Below are positions 1 to 7,817 of a stretch of 64,000 bases of DNA, in pieces; position 1 is the first letter of the stretch, and each line of letters starts with the position of its first letter. Both the position numbers and the translations under genes were made by a program. The notes beneath the pieces were generated by a model, which saw only the letters and a program-made list of their open reading frames with translations, was not told the DNA's origin and searched no databases. Source of the DNA: Nitrobacteraceae bacterium AZCC 2146 (GTDB lineage: Bacteria; Pseudomonadota; Alphaproteobacteria; Rhizobiales; Xanthobacteraceae); the NCBI GenBank assembly GCA_036924855.1, contig JBAGRP010000001.1, forward strand, positions 4,464,001 to 4,528,000. Direction: 5' to 3'.

Positions 1-123
1 GAAATCCGTAGCGACTTCGTCCCGTGGCACGTCGCCGATTTCTTCTATGCGCGACCAGAAAAGCCCCGCGGCGTGCGGCCAGCTGCGTTGCCACAGGAGC
101 GCTACCGGCAGAGGTACCGATGA
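1..123 (+). CDS. 3-prime end of an unidentified gene (partial)
   Basis: The first 40 codons of frame 1 are open and end at the TGA at 121-123. The residues include DFVPWHVADFFYARPEKPRG and have normal composition for this genome, so this may be the C-terminus of a gene that begins left of the window. I do not recognise the family. The only support is the open frame and its composition. Confidence 0.35.
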   Translation, partial: EIRSDFVPWHVADFFYARPEKPRGVRPAALPQERYRQRYR

Positions 124-167
124 TAGATTTTTCGATAAGCGGTCGCCGCCAGCCACCCCAGCCTCCC

Positions 168-947
168 TCAGATCTCGATCACGTAGCTCGGATCGAAGCG
201 CATGTTTTCCCAGCCGCGCTGCTTAGGCGGCCAAGGGCCATAGCCCTTTGAATTGCTGACGATGCGCGTGCGCCCGACTGTGAAGTCGCGACTTTCGTGT
301 GTGTGTCCGTAGATCCAGAGGTCCACGTTCTCCAGGAGGTCAGAGCAGTCGCTGGTATAGGCCGCCGAAAGTATGTCGGTCTCCGTGCCCGCCTTCACAG
401 CTTCTCGTACGCATCCGTGGTGCGTGACGACGACGGTCCGGTCCGCACGGGCCTCGTGCGTAGCGCGCGCGATGAAGTCGCGGGAGTCAAAGTGACGGGC
501 GAGCGTGTCCGTTGGACGTAGACGCTCTACATATCGGCGCTTACGGATCCGATGGTAATCGTTCATTCCCTCGGCCGCGTAACTCATGGCGAGATCGCGG
601 TTCCCGAAGAGTTCGAAATTAGTCCAGAGGGTTGCGCCGACGAATAGCACATTTTCGATCATGACCGCGTTGTTCTGAAGGATGTGAAGAGACGTTCCCG
701 CGGCCGCCAAGCGCGCCTTTTCGACGGTACGATCGATATCGCAGCCCCAAAATTCATGATTGCCTGCAACGTAGATGATTGGCTCGTCGGTCACGCGGCT
801 CAACAACCACTCTACACCGCGCTCCATACGGGTGATCAGGTCGCCGGCGACGACAAGGACATCGAAATCCGGACGAGCCGCGCCCGCAGGCAGGTCCCAA
901 CCACGGGTCTGCTCCATGTGGAGGTCACTGATGATCCACAGTCTCAT
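168..947 (-). CDS. metallophosphoesterase family protein
   Basis: The 259-residue product is a calcineurin-like phosphoesterase, probably a cytoplasmic phosphohydrolase that uses two metal ions. The metal-binding blocks are in order: SDLHME at the N-terminus (D-x-H), VVAGDLI (GD), YVAGNHEFWG (GNHE), VVTHHGC and YGHTHES near the C-terminus. The length is typical and there is no signal peptide or membrane segment. The ATG at 947 puts SDLH at residue 7, as usual for the family. It is followed on the same strand by nothing recognisable. The substrate cannot be deduced; the superfamily includes nucleases, nucleotidases and protein phosphatases. Confidence 0.9.
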   Translation of the reverse strand: MRLWIISDLHMEQTRGWDLPAGAARPDFDVLVVAGDLITRMERGVEWLLSRVTDEPIIYVAGNHEFWGCDIDRTVEKARLAAAGTSLHILQNNAVMIENVLFVGATLWTNFELFGNRDLAMSYAAEGMNDYHRIRKRRYVERLRPTDTLARHFDSRDFIARATHEARADRTVVVTHHGCVREAVKAGTETDILSAAYTSDCSDLLENVDLWIYGHTHESRDFTVGRTRIVSNSKGYGPWPPKQRGWENMRFDPSYVIEI

Positions 948-1109
948 GAACGTTCCTTGATTTCGAGCGAGCCAACGTCGACGTCAACGAGACCGTCGGC
1001 GTTCCGATCGGACCATCGGCAGGCCATGACGCGGATGATCGATTGCAGCGGAGGCGTTCTTTCGTCCGCTTGACGGCGCGAGCACCTGCCACTCACTAAC
1101 CGGAGGTTA

Positions 1110-1439
1110 CTAGCTCTTCGAATCGGGCGCCGGCCCTTCGGGTGCTCCGAGCCGATAGTAGCGGGACCACGTCCGCACCCAACCGTGCTGCGGATCGACG
1201 AGGATGACTTGAGACGTGTGCACCCGAGCACGATTACCAAGGATCGGGTGTCCGCGGACTGAACCAACAATGCAGCGCGCCGATACGAGACCGCATGACC
1301 ACTGATCGATTGTTGGAGCGGCGCTCAAATCCATAGAGCGCGGTATTTCGCCCATCTGAAGATCGTGGAAATCAGAAAGCAAGCTTGTCAGATTGTCCTC
1401 GACAGAATTCAGGCTACCGCATTGAGTGATTATAGACAT
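1110..1439 (-). CDS. small unknown protein, probably DUF6634-like
   Basis: The product has 109 residues. Its C-terminal half reads VRGHPILGNRARVHTSQVI followed by GWVRTWSRYYRLG. The pattern GHP, TS, GW-x-RT-x-SR-x-YRLG matches my memory of DUF6634 proteins, which are common in rhizobial accessory DNA and have no known function. There is no signal peptide or membrane segment. It reads in the same direction as the next unknown gene at 1531-1959. Only the recalled C-terminal signature supports the family name. Confidence 0.55.
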   Translation of the reverse strand: MSIITQCGSLNSVEDNLTSLLSDFHDLQMGEIPRSMDLSAAPTIDQWSCGLVSARCIVGSVRGHPILGNRARVHTSQVILVDPQHGWVRTWSRYYRLGAPEGPAPDSKS

Positions 1440-1530
1440 CTTGACGACTCCGCGATTTGCGTCGGCCGCAGTTGCATGGTCACTCGCTGACCAGCGTGAA
1501 AGCCGACCGAGCGAAGGCGATTCGATGAAG

Positions 1531-1959
1531 TCAGAATTTCGCGACTAGCCACAGGTCGCTGAGAAGCCGACAAGATGGGTCGTATTTCGATCGACGCCGT
1601 AGTGCGGAGGAGATCAGAATCGCTGATGTTGCATCACCCTCAAGTGCGCAGGCCAGGACAGCCGACAGCGCTAGGTCGACCTCAGCAACCGTGATCGGTC
1701 GCGCTTTCATTTGTTCGACCGCGACGCGAATTGCGACTGCCGCATCGCCAAGAATTGCGCGAGACCAATCTGGTTCTTCGTGAATTTCGGTCCCAAGCAA
1801 AACTTCGCGGATCCCGCCAATGCCCCTGCATAGAAGAGCACTGGGCCTGCGTGTACGCCACCAAATGAGCGGAGAGAACGGTGCAATATCCGGTGCCAAT
1901 GAAGATGGCGCGCGATTCCCCGATGCGTGCATGAGACACTCCTGTAATGTCGCAATCAT
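1531..1959 (-). CDS. hypothetical protein
   Basis: The 142-residue product has no family I recognise. The middle and C-terminus are alpha-helical in character (VAIRVAVEQMKARPITVAEV, then ALSAVLACALEGDATSAILI) and it ends in a basic segment. Composition is that of a real protein, unlike the two overlapping frames at the same place, which are Arg/Ser-rich. It lies upstream of the DUF6634-like gene on the same strand, so the two may be co-transcribed. There is no export signal. Confidence 0.5.
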   Translation of the reverse strand: MIATLQECLMHASGNRAPSSLAPDIAPFSPLIWWRTRRPSALLCRGIGGIREVLLGTEIHEEPDWSRAILGDAAVAIRVAVEQMKARPITVAEVDLALSAVLACALEGDATSAILISSALRRRSKYDPSCRLLSDLWLVAKF

Positions 1960-2199
1960 GGATTTACTGATGCGCCGCTGGGCGGCGAAGGACTCGATTT
2001 CGATGAACGAGTCCTTGGGTGAAAACTAACTCTCGTCAAAGTTCAGCCGACTTAAATCCTCATCAAGGATTTAGTGATACGAAGTCTAGCGTTCTGCTCT
2101 TGAAGCAACTCGGATGCGGAGAATTTGCCTCCGCCGCGATGGTTAATCTTGTCTTAATATTATCACCGAAACTCGTGCGAGTCTCAAAAAGAGCCAGTT

Positions 2200-2469
2200 A
2201 TGGTTAACAGCCCTGACATCTCGCCGCCCCAGTTGAGAGCCGCGCGAGCATGGCTCGGGTGGAGCCAAGACAAACTAGCGCTCAGATCAGGTGTCTCAAA
2301 GCACTCCATTGCCCGATACGAACAGGGCCGCTCAATAGCCTATGATGGCACACTCGCTAAGCTAAAAAGTGCGTTGGAAGCCGCGGGCATACGCTTCCAC
2401 TTTGACGGCGCAACAAAGGGCATCAGCGCGAACACAATAACCGACGCTGCGTTCGATCGCGATAATTAG
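2200..2469 (+). CDS. XRE-family helix-turn-helix regulator
   Basis: The 89-residue protein is a single HTH_3/Cro-C1-type DNA-binding domain. The core reads LRAARAWLGWSQDKLALRSG, followed by VSKHSIARYEQG, the classic second and third helices. There is no effector domain. A C-terminal strand, IRFHFDG, is common in stand-alone XRE proteins of rhizobia. The ATG at 2200 is used because it places about ten residues before the first helix. It stands alone, with an IS110 fragment downstream. The target is unknown. Confidence 0.85.
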   Translation: MVNSPDISPPQLRAARAWLGWSQDKLALRSGVSKHSIARYEQGRSIAYDGTLAKLKSALEAAGIRFHFDGATKGISANTITDAAFDRDN

Positions 2470-2509
2470 CGGCGCCGAGCGCTTTACGCGATATGATGCC
2501 GTCACCAGC

Positions 2510-2574
2510 GCGTGACACTATCGCCCAACCTTTCTGATTGCGGGGCTATGTCGCACTGTGAAGTAGTGTCACGC
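2510..2574. repeat. 11-bp perfect inverted repeat
   Basis: GCGTGACACTA at 2510-2520 is repeated as its exact reverse complement at 2564-2574, with 43 bases between the arms. It lies between the XRE gene and the truncated IS110 transposase. It could be a transposon end, a protein-binding site or a large hairpin. IS110 elements normally lack terminal inverted repeats, so it probably does not belong to that element. Confidence 0.5.
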
Positions 2575-2667
2575 CAATAACGAGAGTTGCGCAGGCTCCC
2601 ACGAGGAACGCGACAGTTTGATGGACGGGAATGCCTGTCGCGTAGATAAAGTAATGAGCGAGACGAG

Positions 2668-3048
2668 CAGCGCCTGCAGATCCAGTTGCTCCACGGTCTT
2701 GGTTGCCACGAACTTCATCGTCGGGCGCTGCACGGCTTCGGCAATCGCTTCGGCATCATTGAAGTCGTTCTTCTGTCCCCTGCTATAGGGGCGGACATAT
2801 TTGGCCGGCATCAACCTGGCATCGTGACCAAGCGATGCGAGTTTGCGGCTCAGGTGATGTGCGCCGACGCAGGCTTCCATGCCGATCAGGCATGGCGGTA
2901 TATTGGCGAGCCGCGCTTCCACTTGGCCACGCGACCACTTTTGCCGCAGCACGATGGCGCCGCGCGCATCGTGGCCCACGACGTGGAACGAGTTCTTGCC
3001 GATATCGATGCCGATCACGGCCATCGCGGTATTGGGTGTCTGAGACAT
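2668..3048 (-). pseudogene. IS110-family transposase, N-terminal fragment
   Basis: About 127 residues match the N-terminal DEDD catalytic domain of IS110-type transposases: VIGIDIGKNSFHVVG, then CLIGMEACVGAHHLSRKL, then KYVRPYSRGQKNDFNDAEAI. The acidic residues expected in the catalytic core (Asp in GIDIGK, Glu in GMEA, the two Asp in NDFNDAE) are present. Homology stops after KTVEQLDLQAL near base 2668. The C-terminal transposase_20 domain with its nucleophilic serine is missing, so the element is inactive. The frame runs on to 2569 with unrelated residues. The ATG at 3048 sits in the usual leader of this family. Confidence 0.85.
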
Positions 3049-3326
3049 GGCGTGCTCCTTGTCTGTGGCGCCCCTTGCCAGTTTCGCTTGCTGGCGGGGC
3101 AGGAGCACGGCCGGACCATCCCATTAACAGACCTCGCCCAATATCCGTCCGCGCGTGTATTTCTGAGGCCCACTTGATAAATGGATAGGACGGACACATA
3201 ATGTGCAACAACCTATGGTGAACGTCATCACATATTCTAGCGCCAAAGCACGAATGCGCGGCCCAGCCTCAAGAGAGGGATTGGGTTGATCTGACGCGTC
3301 CTGAGAATGCGTGTAGCGATCGGACC
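3049..3326. other. leader region between the IS110 fragment and metG
   Basis: This stretch holds the old IS110 upstream end (to about 3210) and then roughly 115 bases of possible metG leader. I see no open frame with protein-like composition. A hairpin with a T-run follows at 3327-3352. Confidence 0.4.
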
Positions 3327-3352
3327 GGGCCCTCGTTTTCGGGGCCTTTTTT
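3327..3352 (+). terminator. intrinsic-terminator-like hairpin in the metG leader
   Basis: GGCCC at 3328-3332 pairs with GGGCC at 3342-3346 around the loop TCGTTTTCG, and six T residues follow at 3347-3352. The polarity is that of a plus-strand terminator. It lies only 40 bases before the metG start, so it either ends a gene lost when the IS110 fragment arrived, or acts as an attenuator for metG. The sequence alone does not decide between these. Confidence 0.6.
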
Positions 3353-3392
3353 GTTGCCGATTTTCCACCGCACAAATTCCAGGAGCACGACC

Positions 3393-5132
3393 ATGACTGA
3401 CATCAAGAAGACGCTGATCACCAGCGCACTTCCCTACATCAACGGCATCAAGCACCTCGGCAACCTGGCCGGATCGCTCTTGCCGGCCGACATCCATGCC
3501 CGCTACCGACGTCAAATTGGCGACGACGTGCTGTTCATCTGCGCCACTGACGAACATGGCACGCCGGCGGAACTCGCGGCCGCCGAAGCCGGTCTTCCGG
3601 CCGCCGACTACTGCGCGCAACAGCACGAAATCCAGGCTGACATATACCGTCGGCTCGGTCTTTCATTCGACCATTTCGGACGCTCGTCGTCGCCGCAAAA
3701 CCGGGCATTGACCCAGCACTTCTTCAAACGCCTCGACGACCGTGGCTATATCGAAGAGCGCACTCTGAATCAGGTCTATTCACTCGACGACGGGCGTTTC
3801 CTTCCAGACCGCTACATCGTCGGTACCTGTCCGCACTGCGAGTCCGACCGCGCCCGCGGCGACCAATGCGAGAACTGCTCGCGGCTGCTGGAGTCGACCG
3901 ACTTGATCCGGCCACGGTCTGCGATTTCGGGCAGCACGAACCTGGAAGTGCGTCCGACCAAGCATCTTTTCCTGCGTCAGCAGGCATTGGTCGACAATCT
4001 GGAGACATGGCTCGCTTCGCGCACGGGTTGGCCGCATTTGGTGACGTCGATCGCGCGCAAGTGGCTCGATGAGGGCATCCAGGACCGCTGTATCACGCGC
4101 GACCTCGCTTGGGGCGTTCCGGTGCCGAAAGAAGGCTTTGAAGGCAAAGTCTTCTACGTCTGGTTTGACGCTCCGATCGAATACATCGCGGCGACGCAGG
4201 AATGGGCCAATGCTGATCCTGAGAGCCGCGACTGGAAGAAGTGGTGGTGGCGGGCGGACGACGTCGAATACCTACAGTTCCTTGGCAAGGACAACGTGCC
4301 ATTTCATACGGTTTCGTTTCCATGCACGCTATTGGGATCGGGCGAGCCCTGGAAGACCGTCGACGTGATCAAGGGTGTTTCATGGCTCACTTATGAGGGA
4401 CAGAAATTCTCCACCAGCCAGCACCGAGGCGTGTTTCTCGACCAGGCGCTCGATCTGTTGCCGGCGGATTATTGGCGCTGGTGGCTCGCGGCAAACGCAC
4501 CCGAGGGTAGCGATGCGGCGTTTTCCTTCGAGCGGTTTGCCACCGGCGTGAACAACGATCTCGCCGATACGTTCGGCAATCTCGTCAACCGGGTGCTGAC
4601 GTTCGTCGTCGCAAAATACGACGGCGTCGTGCCGGCAGCGGGCAAAGCGGGCGAACTTGAGCATTCTCTTGTCTCCGAACTGACGCAACACCTGGCAAAT
4701 CTGAAATCGCACCAGGAAGAACGGTCGCTTCGCAAGGCAGCGGATGAGGTCCGCGCCATCTGGAGTGTCGCCAACGCCTATCTGGTGTCGGGTGTGCCAT
4801 GGTCGCACGTCGTTAAGGAACCTGATCGCGCTGCCGTCGTCGTTCGCACCAGCGTGAACCTGTTGGCGTTGGCGGCAACGGTTGCATGGCCGTTCATACC
4901 GGCGACCGCTGAACGTGTGCTGGAGGCATTGGGCAGCGCTGCCGAGCCGTCATGGCCGTCGTCAGCAGCCGACGCATTGGCCCTGATCGAAGGAGGGCGA
5001 AAGGTCAGCGTACCGCCGATCTTGTTTGAGAAGCTCTCGGCGGAATGGGTCGAAACCAACCGGGTGAAGTTTGCCGGATTGAAACATAAGGAAGCGAGTA
5101 CACTCGCGACCACGCCAAAGGAGTCGCACTAG
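3393..5132 (+). CDS. metG: methionyl-tRNA synthetase (MetG type)
   Basis: The 579-residue enzyme would charge tRNA-Met with methionine using ATP. The class I signature HLGN is at residues 21-24. A zinc knuckle has CPHC at 146-149 and CENC at 159-162, as in the long, E. coli-like MetRS group. The second ATP motif reads KFSTS from Lys338 instead of KMSKS. The anticodon-binding helical domain follows, with WPFIPATAERVLEALG near the end. There is no C-terminal tRNA-binding (EMAP-like) domain. The ATG at 3393 follows CAGGAG and places HLGN correctly; the upstream frame to 3351 runs through the terminator. Rhizobia usually have another metG, so this may be a second copy; that is inference. Confidence 0.9.
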   Translation: MTDIKKTLITSALPYINGIKHLGNLAGSLLPADIHARYRRQIGDDVLFICATDEHGTPAELAAAEAGLPAADYCAQQHEIQADIYRRLGLSFDHFGRSSSPQNRALTQHFFKRLDDRGYIEERTLNQVYSLDDGRFLPDRYIVGTCPHCESDRARGDQCENCSRLLESTDLIRPRSAISGSTNLEVRPTKHLFLRQQALVDNLETWLASRTGWPHLVTSIARKWLDEGIQDRCITRDLAWGVPVPKEGFEGKVFYVWFDAPIEYIAATQEWANADPESRDWKKWWWRADDVEYLQFLGKDNVPFHTVSFPCTLLGSGEPWKTVDVIKGVSWLTYEGQKFSTSQHRGVFLDQALDLLPADYWRWWLAANAPEGSDAAFSFERFATGVNNDLADTFGNLVNRVLTFVVAKYDGVVPAAGKAGELEHSLVSELTQHLANLKSHQEERSLRKAADEVRAIWSVANAYLVSGVPWSHVVKEPDRAAVVVRTSVNLLALAATVAWPFIPATAERVLEALGSAAEPSWPSSAADALALIEGGRKVSVPPILFEKLSAEWVETNRVKFAGLKHKEASTLATTPKESH

Positions 5133-5236
5133 ATTGTCGAGTCGATTGTCATTTCCGCTTTTGGCACAAATGCGAAGTGGCGACCGACACCGCAGACGTC
5201 CGATTATTGGGGTAGACCGGAAGTGCCGGCCGAGGG

Positions 5237-5851
5237 TCAAATCCTCGCCTTTGACCCATTTCGGTCATCGCTAAAGATTATCCTCGTTCGGGAAAAGCGA
5301 CTTAGAGTTGCTCCTTGTGTAAGCGCGCGGGTGCGACGTACTCGTTTATGCGGTGCCGCCGGCTGGCTAAGCGCAGCGATCTTGTAGCACGGGTACTGTT
5401 CGATCGCCTGCGATAGCGTCTTAACCCATTTGTTACCGTACTTGACGCCGATCTTCTGGCGTTCGTCCTCGTTATCGGTGGCACCATGGCCGGTGGTGAA
5501 CGATTCGACGTCGGGGTGCATGTGAACGTGTCTGGCGACGGACTTGAATCTGTGCCGCCAAGCATGATTCGACACCACGCCATTGATGCGCAAGGACCCG
5601 CGTACCCACTCGCCCAGCCTCTCGCCAACTTTCTGCCACTGCGGATTCGCGGCGGTTCCGCCGCGAGCTCGGCTAGGGTGATAGAACAATGGCAGGCCGA
5701 CCGTTCGGCGTTTCTCTACGTAGTCCAGAAAGTTCTGGTCAATTAAATGCGAGTGGATAGGGATCACGCGTTCGTACGCGCCCTTTGTGATGCGCCGCTT
5801 GAACTCCCAAGGCGGCCCGCAATTCCCGGCGGCGACGGCAACGCTGCCCAC
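5237..5851 (-). pseudogene. tyrosine recombinase (phage-type integrase), C-terminal remnant
   Basis: About 200 residues resemble the catalytic half of a tyrosine integrase. KRRITKGAYERVIPIHSHL is the strand and helix before the catalytic core. HAWRHRFKSVAR carries the H-x-x-R box, GHGATDNEDERQ the later His/Gly block, and KYG the likely nucleophilic Tyr. The N-terminal SAM-like domain and the first catalytic Arg region are missing or altered, and the first 15 residues look unrelated, so the gene is 5-prime truncated. It suggests an old integration event beside metG. I found no attachment site or tRNA next to it. Confidence 0.7.
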
Positions 5852-5943
5852 CTGGTCAACAACGCCGGCATCACCGGGAACACCGCCTGTGCTGGCAGAG
5901 ATCGTGGCGATCGGACGCCACGTTCGAGCTTGACAGCTTAAAT

Positions 5944-5960
5944 GTAACTGATATGGTTAT
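5944..5960. promoter_or_regulatory. candidate Rrf2 operator, site 1
   Basis: GTAAC and GTTAT are half-sites around seven bases, close to a dyad, right at the start of the rrf2-like gene. Related sequences occur at 6393-6409 and 6826-6842. Position over the gene start fits autoregulation; binding is inferred, not shown. Confidence 0.5.
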
Positions 5961-5964
5961 CGTT

Positions 5965-6378
5965 ATGACAGCGAACAGTCGTATGGCGAGTGCCGTCCAT
6001 ATCATGAGTTTCGTCGCTTACGCCGGCGACGAGGGAACGACTTCGGAGGCAATCGCGAAAAGCCTCCAGACCAACCCGGTCGTGGTGCGGAAGATCCTCA
6101 AGCTCCTCGAGAGGGAGGGATTGGTCGCTCTTCGTCAAGGCTGCCACGGCGGCGTGAGTCTCCGGCGTCCGGCATCTCGCATAACGCTAGGTCAGATCTA
6201 TAAGGCGGTTGAAAGCGAGACCGGCGTTTTTGCCATGCGCAGCCAAGTGCATAAAGGATGTGCGGTGGCCGGCGCGATGAAACGAAGGCTTGGTCCAATC
6301 TTCAACGCTGCGAACGACGCTGTTGAGCAGGCTCTCAGCAAAACGAGTCTCGCGGAGCTGGTACACGGCGTCGGCTAA
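5965..6378 (+). CDS. Rrf2-family transcriptional regulator
   Basis: The 137-residue protein has an Rrf2 winged-helix domain: MASAVHIMSFVAYAG, then TTSEAIAKSLQTNPVVVRKI and LKLLEREGLVALRQGCHGGV. The wing reads CHGGVSLRRP. I see one cysteine in the wing and one later (KGCAVAG), not the three-cysteine cluster of IscR, so iron-sulphur binding is not indicated. It is closest in style to YwnA-type regulators. The ATG at 5965 is preferred because the earlier ATG at 5953 lies inside the operator-like dyad. A decayed second copy lies at 6620-6812 and an SDR gene at 6867. It probably controls that SDR gene and itself. Confidence 0.8.
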   Translation: MTANSRMASAVHIMSFVAYAGDEGTTSEAIAKSLQTNPVVVRKILKLLEREGLVALRQGCHGGVSLRRPASRITLGQIYKAVESETGVFAMRSQVHKGCAVAGAMKRRLGPIFNAANDAVEQALSKTSLAELVHGVG

Positions 6379-6392
6379 ATTTACCTGAAACT

Positions 6393-6409
6393 GTAACCGA
6401 TACGGATAT
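6393..6409. promoter_or_regulatory. candidate Rrf2 operator, site 2
   Basis: GTAACCGATACGGATAT shares the GTAAC half-site and spacing of site 1, but the right half is changed. It sits just after the rrf2-like stop codon and before the SnoaL-like remnant, where a promoter for that lost gene would have been. Confidence 0.4.
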
Positions 6410-6463
6410 GTTTGGTCTAGTTTAACTTCATCACTCACACGAGCCAGAAACGAAGAAGCCGAT

Positions 6464-6586
6464 ATGATGCATCCATTCCGTAAACTTCGAGAAGGTGGTC
6501 CAATGACTCCGGCACAGGTCGCCGTGGTTCTCAATGAAAACGTTGTGATGCACACTCCGGTTCTGATCAAGCCGATCGTGCTGTGA
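6464..6586 (+). pseudogene. SnoaL-like (NTF2-fold) protein, N-terminal stump
   Basis: A 40-codon frame begins with two ATGs and reads MMHPFRKLREGG, then VAVVLNENVVMHTPVLIKPI, ending at TGA 6584. The pattern of a small protein with 'effects on the chain FRK, then ENVVMHTPVL' resembles the first helix and strand of SnoaL-like/NTF2-fold proteins, which are usually about 130 residues. The rest is absent; decayed rrf2 sequence follows. It may have been a gene controlled by the Rrf2 regulator. Confidence 0.4.
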
Positions 6587-6619
6587 CCAAATTCGACGAT
6601 CTGACACTCGATGTAACAG

Positions 6620-6812
6620 CGTCGACGAGGGGACGACTTCGGAGGCAATCGCGAAAAGCCTCCAGAGGAAGATCCTCAAGCTCCTCAAGGATGCGCGGTG
6701 GCCTATGCGATGAAACGAAAGCTCGGCCCAATCTTCAACGCTGCGAACGACGCCATTGAGCAGGCTCTCAGCAAAACGAGTCTCCCGAAGCTTGTAAATG
6801 GCGTCAGCCAAA
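6620..6812 (+). pseudogene. decayed second copy of the Rrf2-type gene
   Basis: Stretches of this region match 6027-6378 almost base for base, for example ACGACTTCGGAGGCAATCGC and TTCAACGCTGCGAACGACGC. The copy has lost about 21 bases after GCCTCCAG and roughly 155 bases after AGCTCCTC, and its stop codon is changed. The downstream operator-like site was duplicated with it (6826-6842). It reads as a partial tandem duplication that has decayed. Confidence 0.8.
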
Positions 6813-6825
6813 TTTGCCTGAAATT

Positions 6826-6842
6826 GTAACCGACACGGACAT
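6826..6842. promoter_or_regulatory. candidate Rrf2 operator, site 3, before the SDR gene
   Basis: GTAACCGACACGGACAT is the third copy of the motif. It ends 24 bases before the SDR start codon, so it overlaps the likely promoter of that gene. It supports control of the SDR gene by the Rrf2-type regulator. Confidence 0.5.
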
Positions 6843-6866
6843 GTATAATCTGACGGAGTGACGACA

Positions 6867-7628
6867 ATGAGTAGGCTAACGGACAAGAATATCCTTATCA
6901 CCGGCGGTAACAGCGGGATCGGGCTGGCCGCCGCGCAGGAATTCGACCGAGAGGGCGCGCGCGTCGCCATCTGCGGCTTGAATGAGAGGACGCTGCAGGC
7001 GGCTAAGGGGACTCTGGGAGTCGGAAGTCTCGCCGTTCGCGCGGACGTCAGCAAACTCGCCGACCTCGATACGATGTTCGCCACGATCAAGCGGGAGTTC
7101 GGGCACCTGGACGGCCTGTTCGTAAATGCAGGTTACAGCGAGTTCCTGCCGTTCGAAGAGGTGACAGAGCAAAGCTTCGACATGGTGATAGGCTCCAATT
7201 TTAAAGGGGCTTACTTCACCATTCAAAAGGCCTTGCCGCTGCTCAGGCCGGGCTCGTCTGTCGTCATCAATGCGTCCGTTGGCGCGCGCAAGGGGTGGCC
7301 GACGACCTCGACCGTCTCGACCTGCAAGGCCGCGGTCATCCATCTCGCGCGAATCCTCAGCGCCGAACTCGTCGGCCGCGGGATTCGCGTGAATACCCTA
7401 AGCCCAGGCCCGACGGACACGGCGATGTTCGGTCGCTTCGCAGGCGAAGAGCAGGGCGACGCGGTCAAGGGCGTCCTTGCAACGAACAATCCCAGCAAGC
7501 GGATGGCCGATCCGTCGGAAATCGCGAAGCTGGCGGTTTATCTCGCGTCGGACGATTCCGCGTACGTCGTCGGAGCAGACTTCCTGATTGACGGCGGGGT
7601 CTCAGCCATTTCGCCCGTGGGCGCTTGA
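6867..7628 (+). CDS. short-chain dehydrogenase/reductase (SDR), catalytic Tyr replaced
   Basis: The 253-residue protein has the classical SDR Rossmann fold. The nucleotide-binding motif TGGNSGIG, the VNAG motif, NASVG with the catalytic-region Ser, and the C-terminal DGG are present. In the YxxxK position the sequence is TVSTCK: Val150 stands where Tyr is expected, followed by Lys154. Without Tyr the usual proton transfer should fail, so it may be a binding protein, use another mechanism, or be a loss-of-function allele. The ATG at 6867 follows GGAG; a GTG at 6858 is also in frame. The upstream operator-like site suggests Rrf2 control. Confidence 0.85.
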   Translation: MSRLTDKNILITGGNSGIGLAAAQEFDREGARVAICGLNERTLQAAKGTLGVGSLAVRADVSKLADLDTMFATIKREFGHLDGLFVNAGYSEFLPFEEVTEQSFDMVIGSNFKGAYFTIQKALPLLRPGSSVVINASVGARKGWPTTSTVSTCKAAVIHLARILSAELVGRGIRVNTLSPGPTDTAMFGRFAGEEQGDAVKGVLATNNPSKRMADPSEIAKLAVYLASDDSAYVVGADFLIDGGVSAISPVGA

Positions 7629-7817
7629 GCTTCGTTGCAGAGAGTCGGGGCCGTTCCTGTTTCCGCTCAAGCAAGGGACGGCTCGCACCGCCAAGCCCAG
7701 CCTCGCCAATAACTCTCGGCCGGGACGTTTTCTGCCGTCTGGGGTCGTGGATTTGAGCCAGAAAATCGTCGGTCACAAGGTTGACGGAACTACGAACACA
7801 GCAGGAAAGGAAATCAC

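Noticed and set aside
5847..5885. Plus-strand residues HLVNNAGITGN, like an SDR motif
   Set aside because: Only a dozen codons; too short to call a remnant, though it could be one.
6431..7090. 219-codon minus-strand frame
   Set aside because: It is antisense to the decayed rrf2 copy and the SDR start; residues are Ser/Arg/Leu-rich and match nothing.
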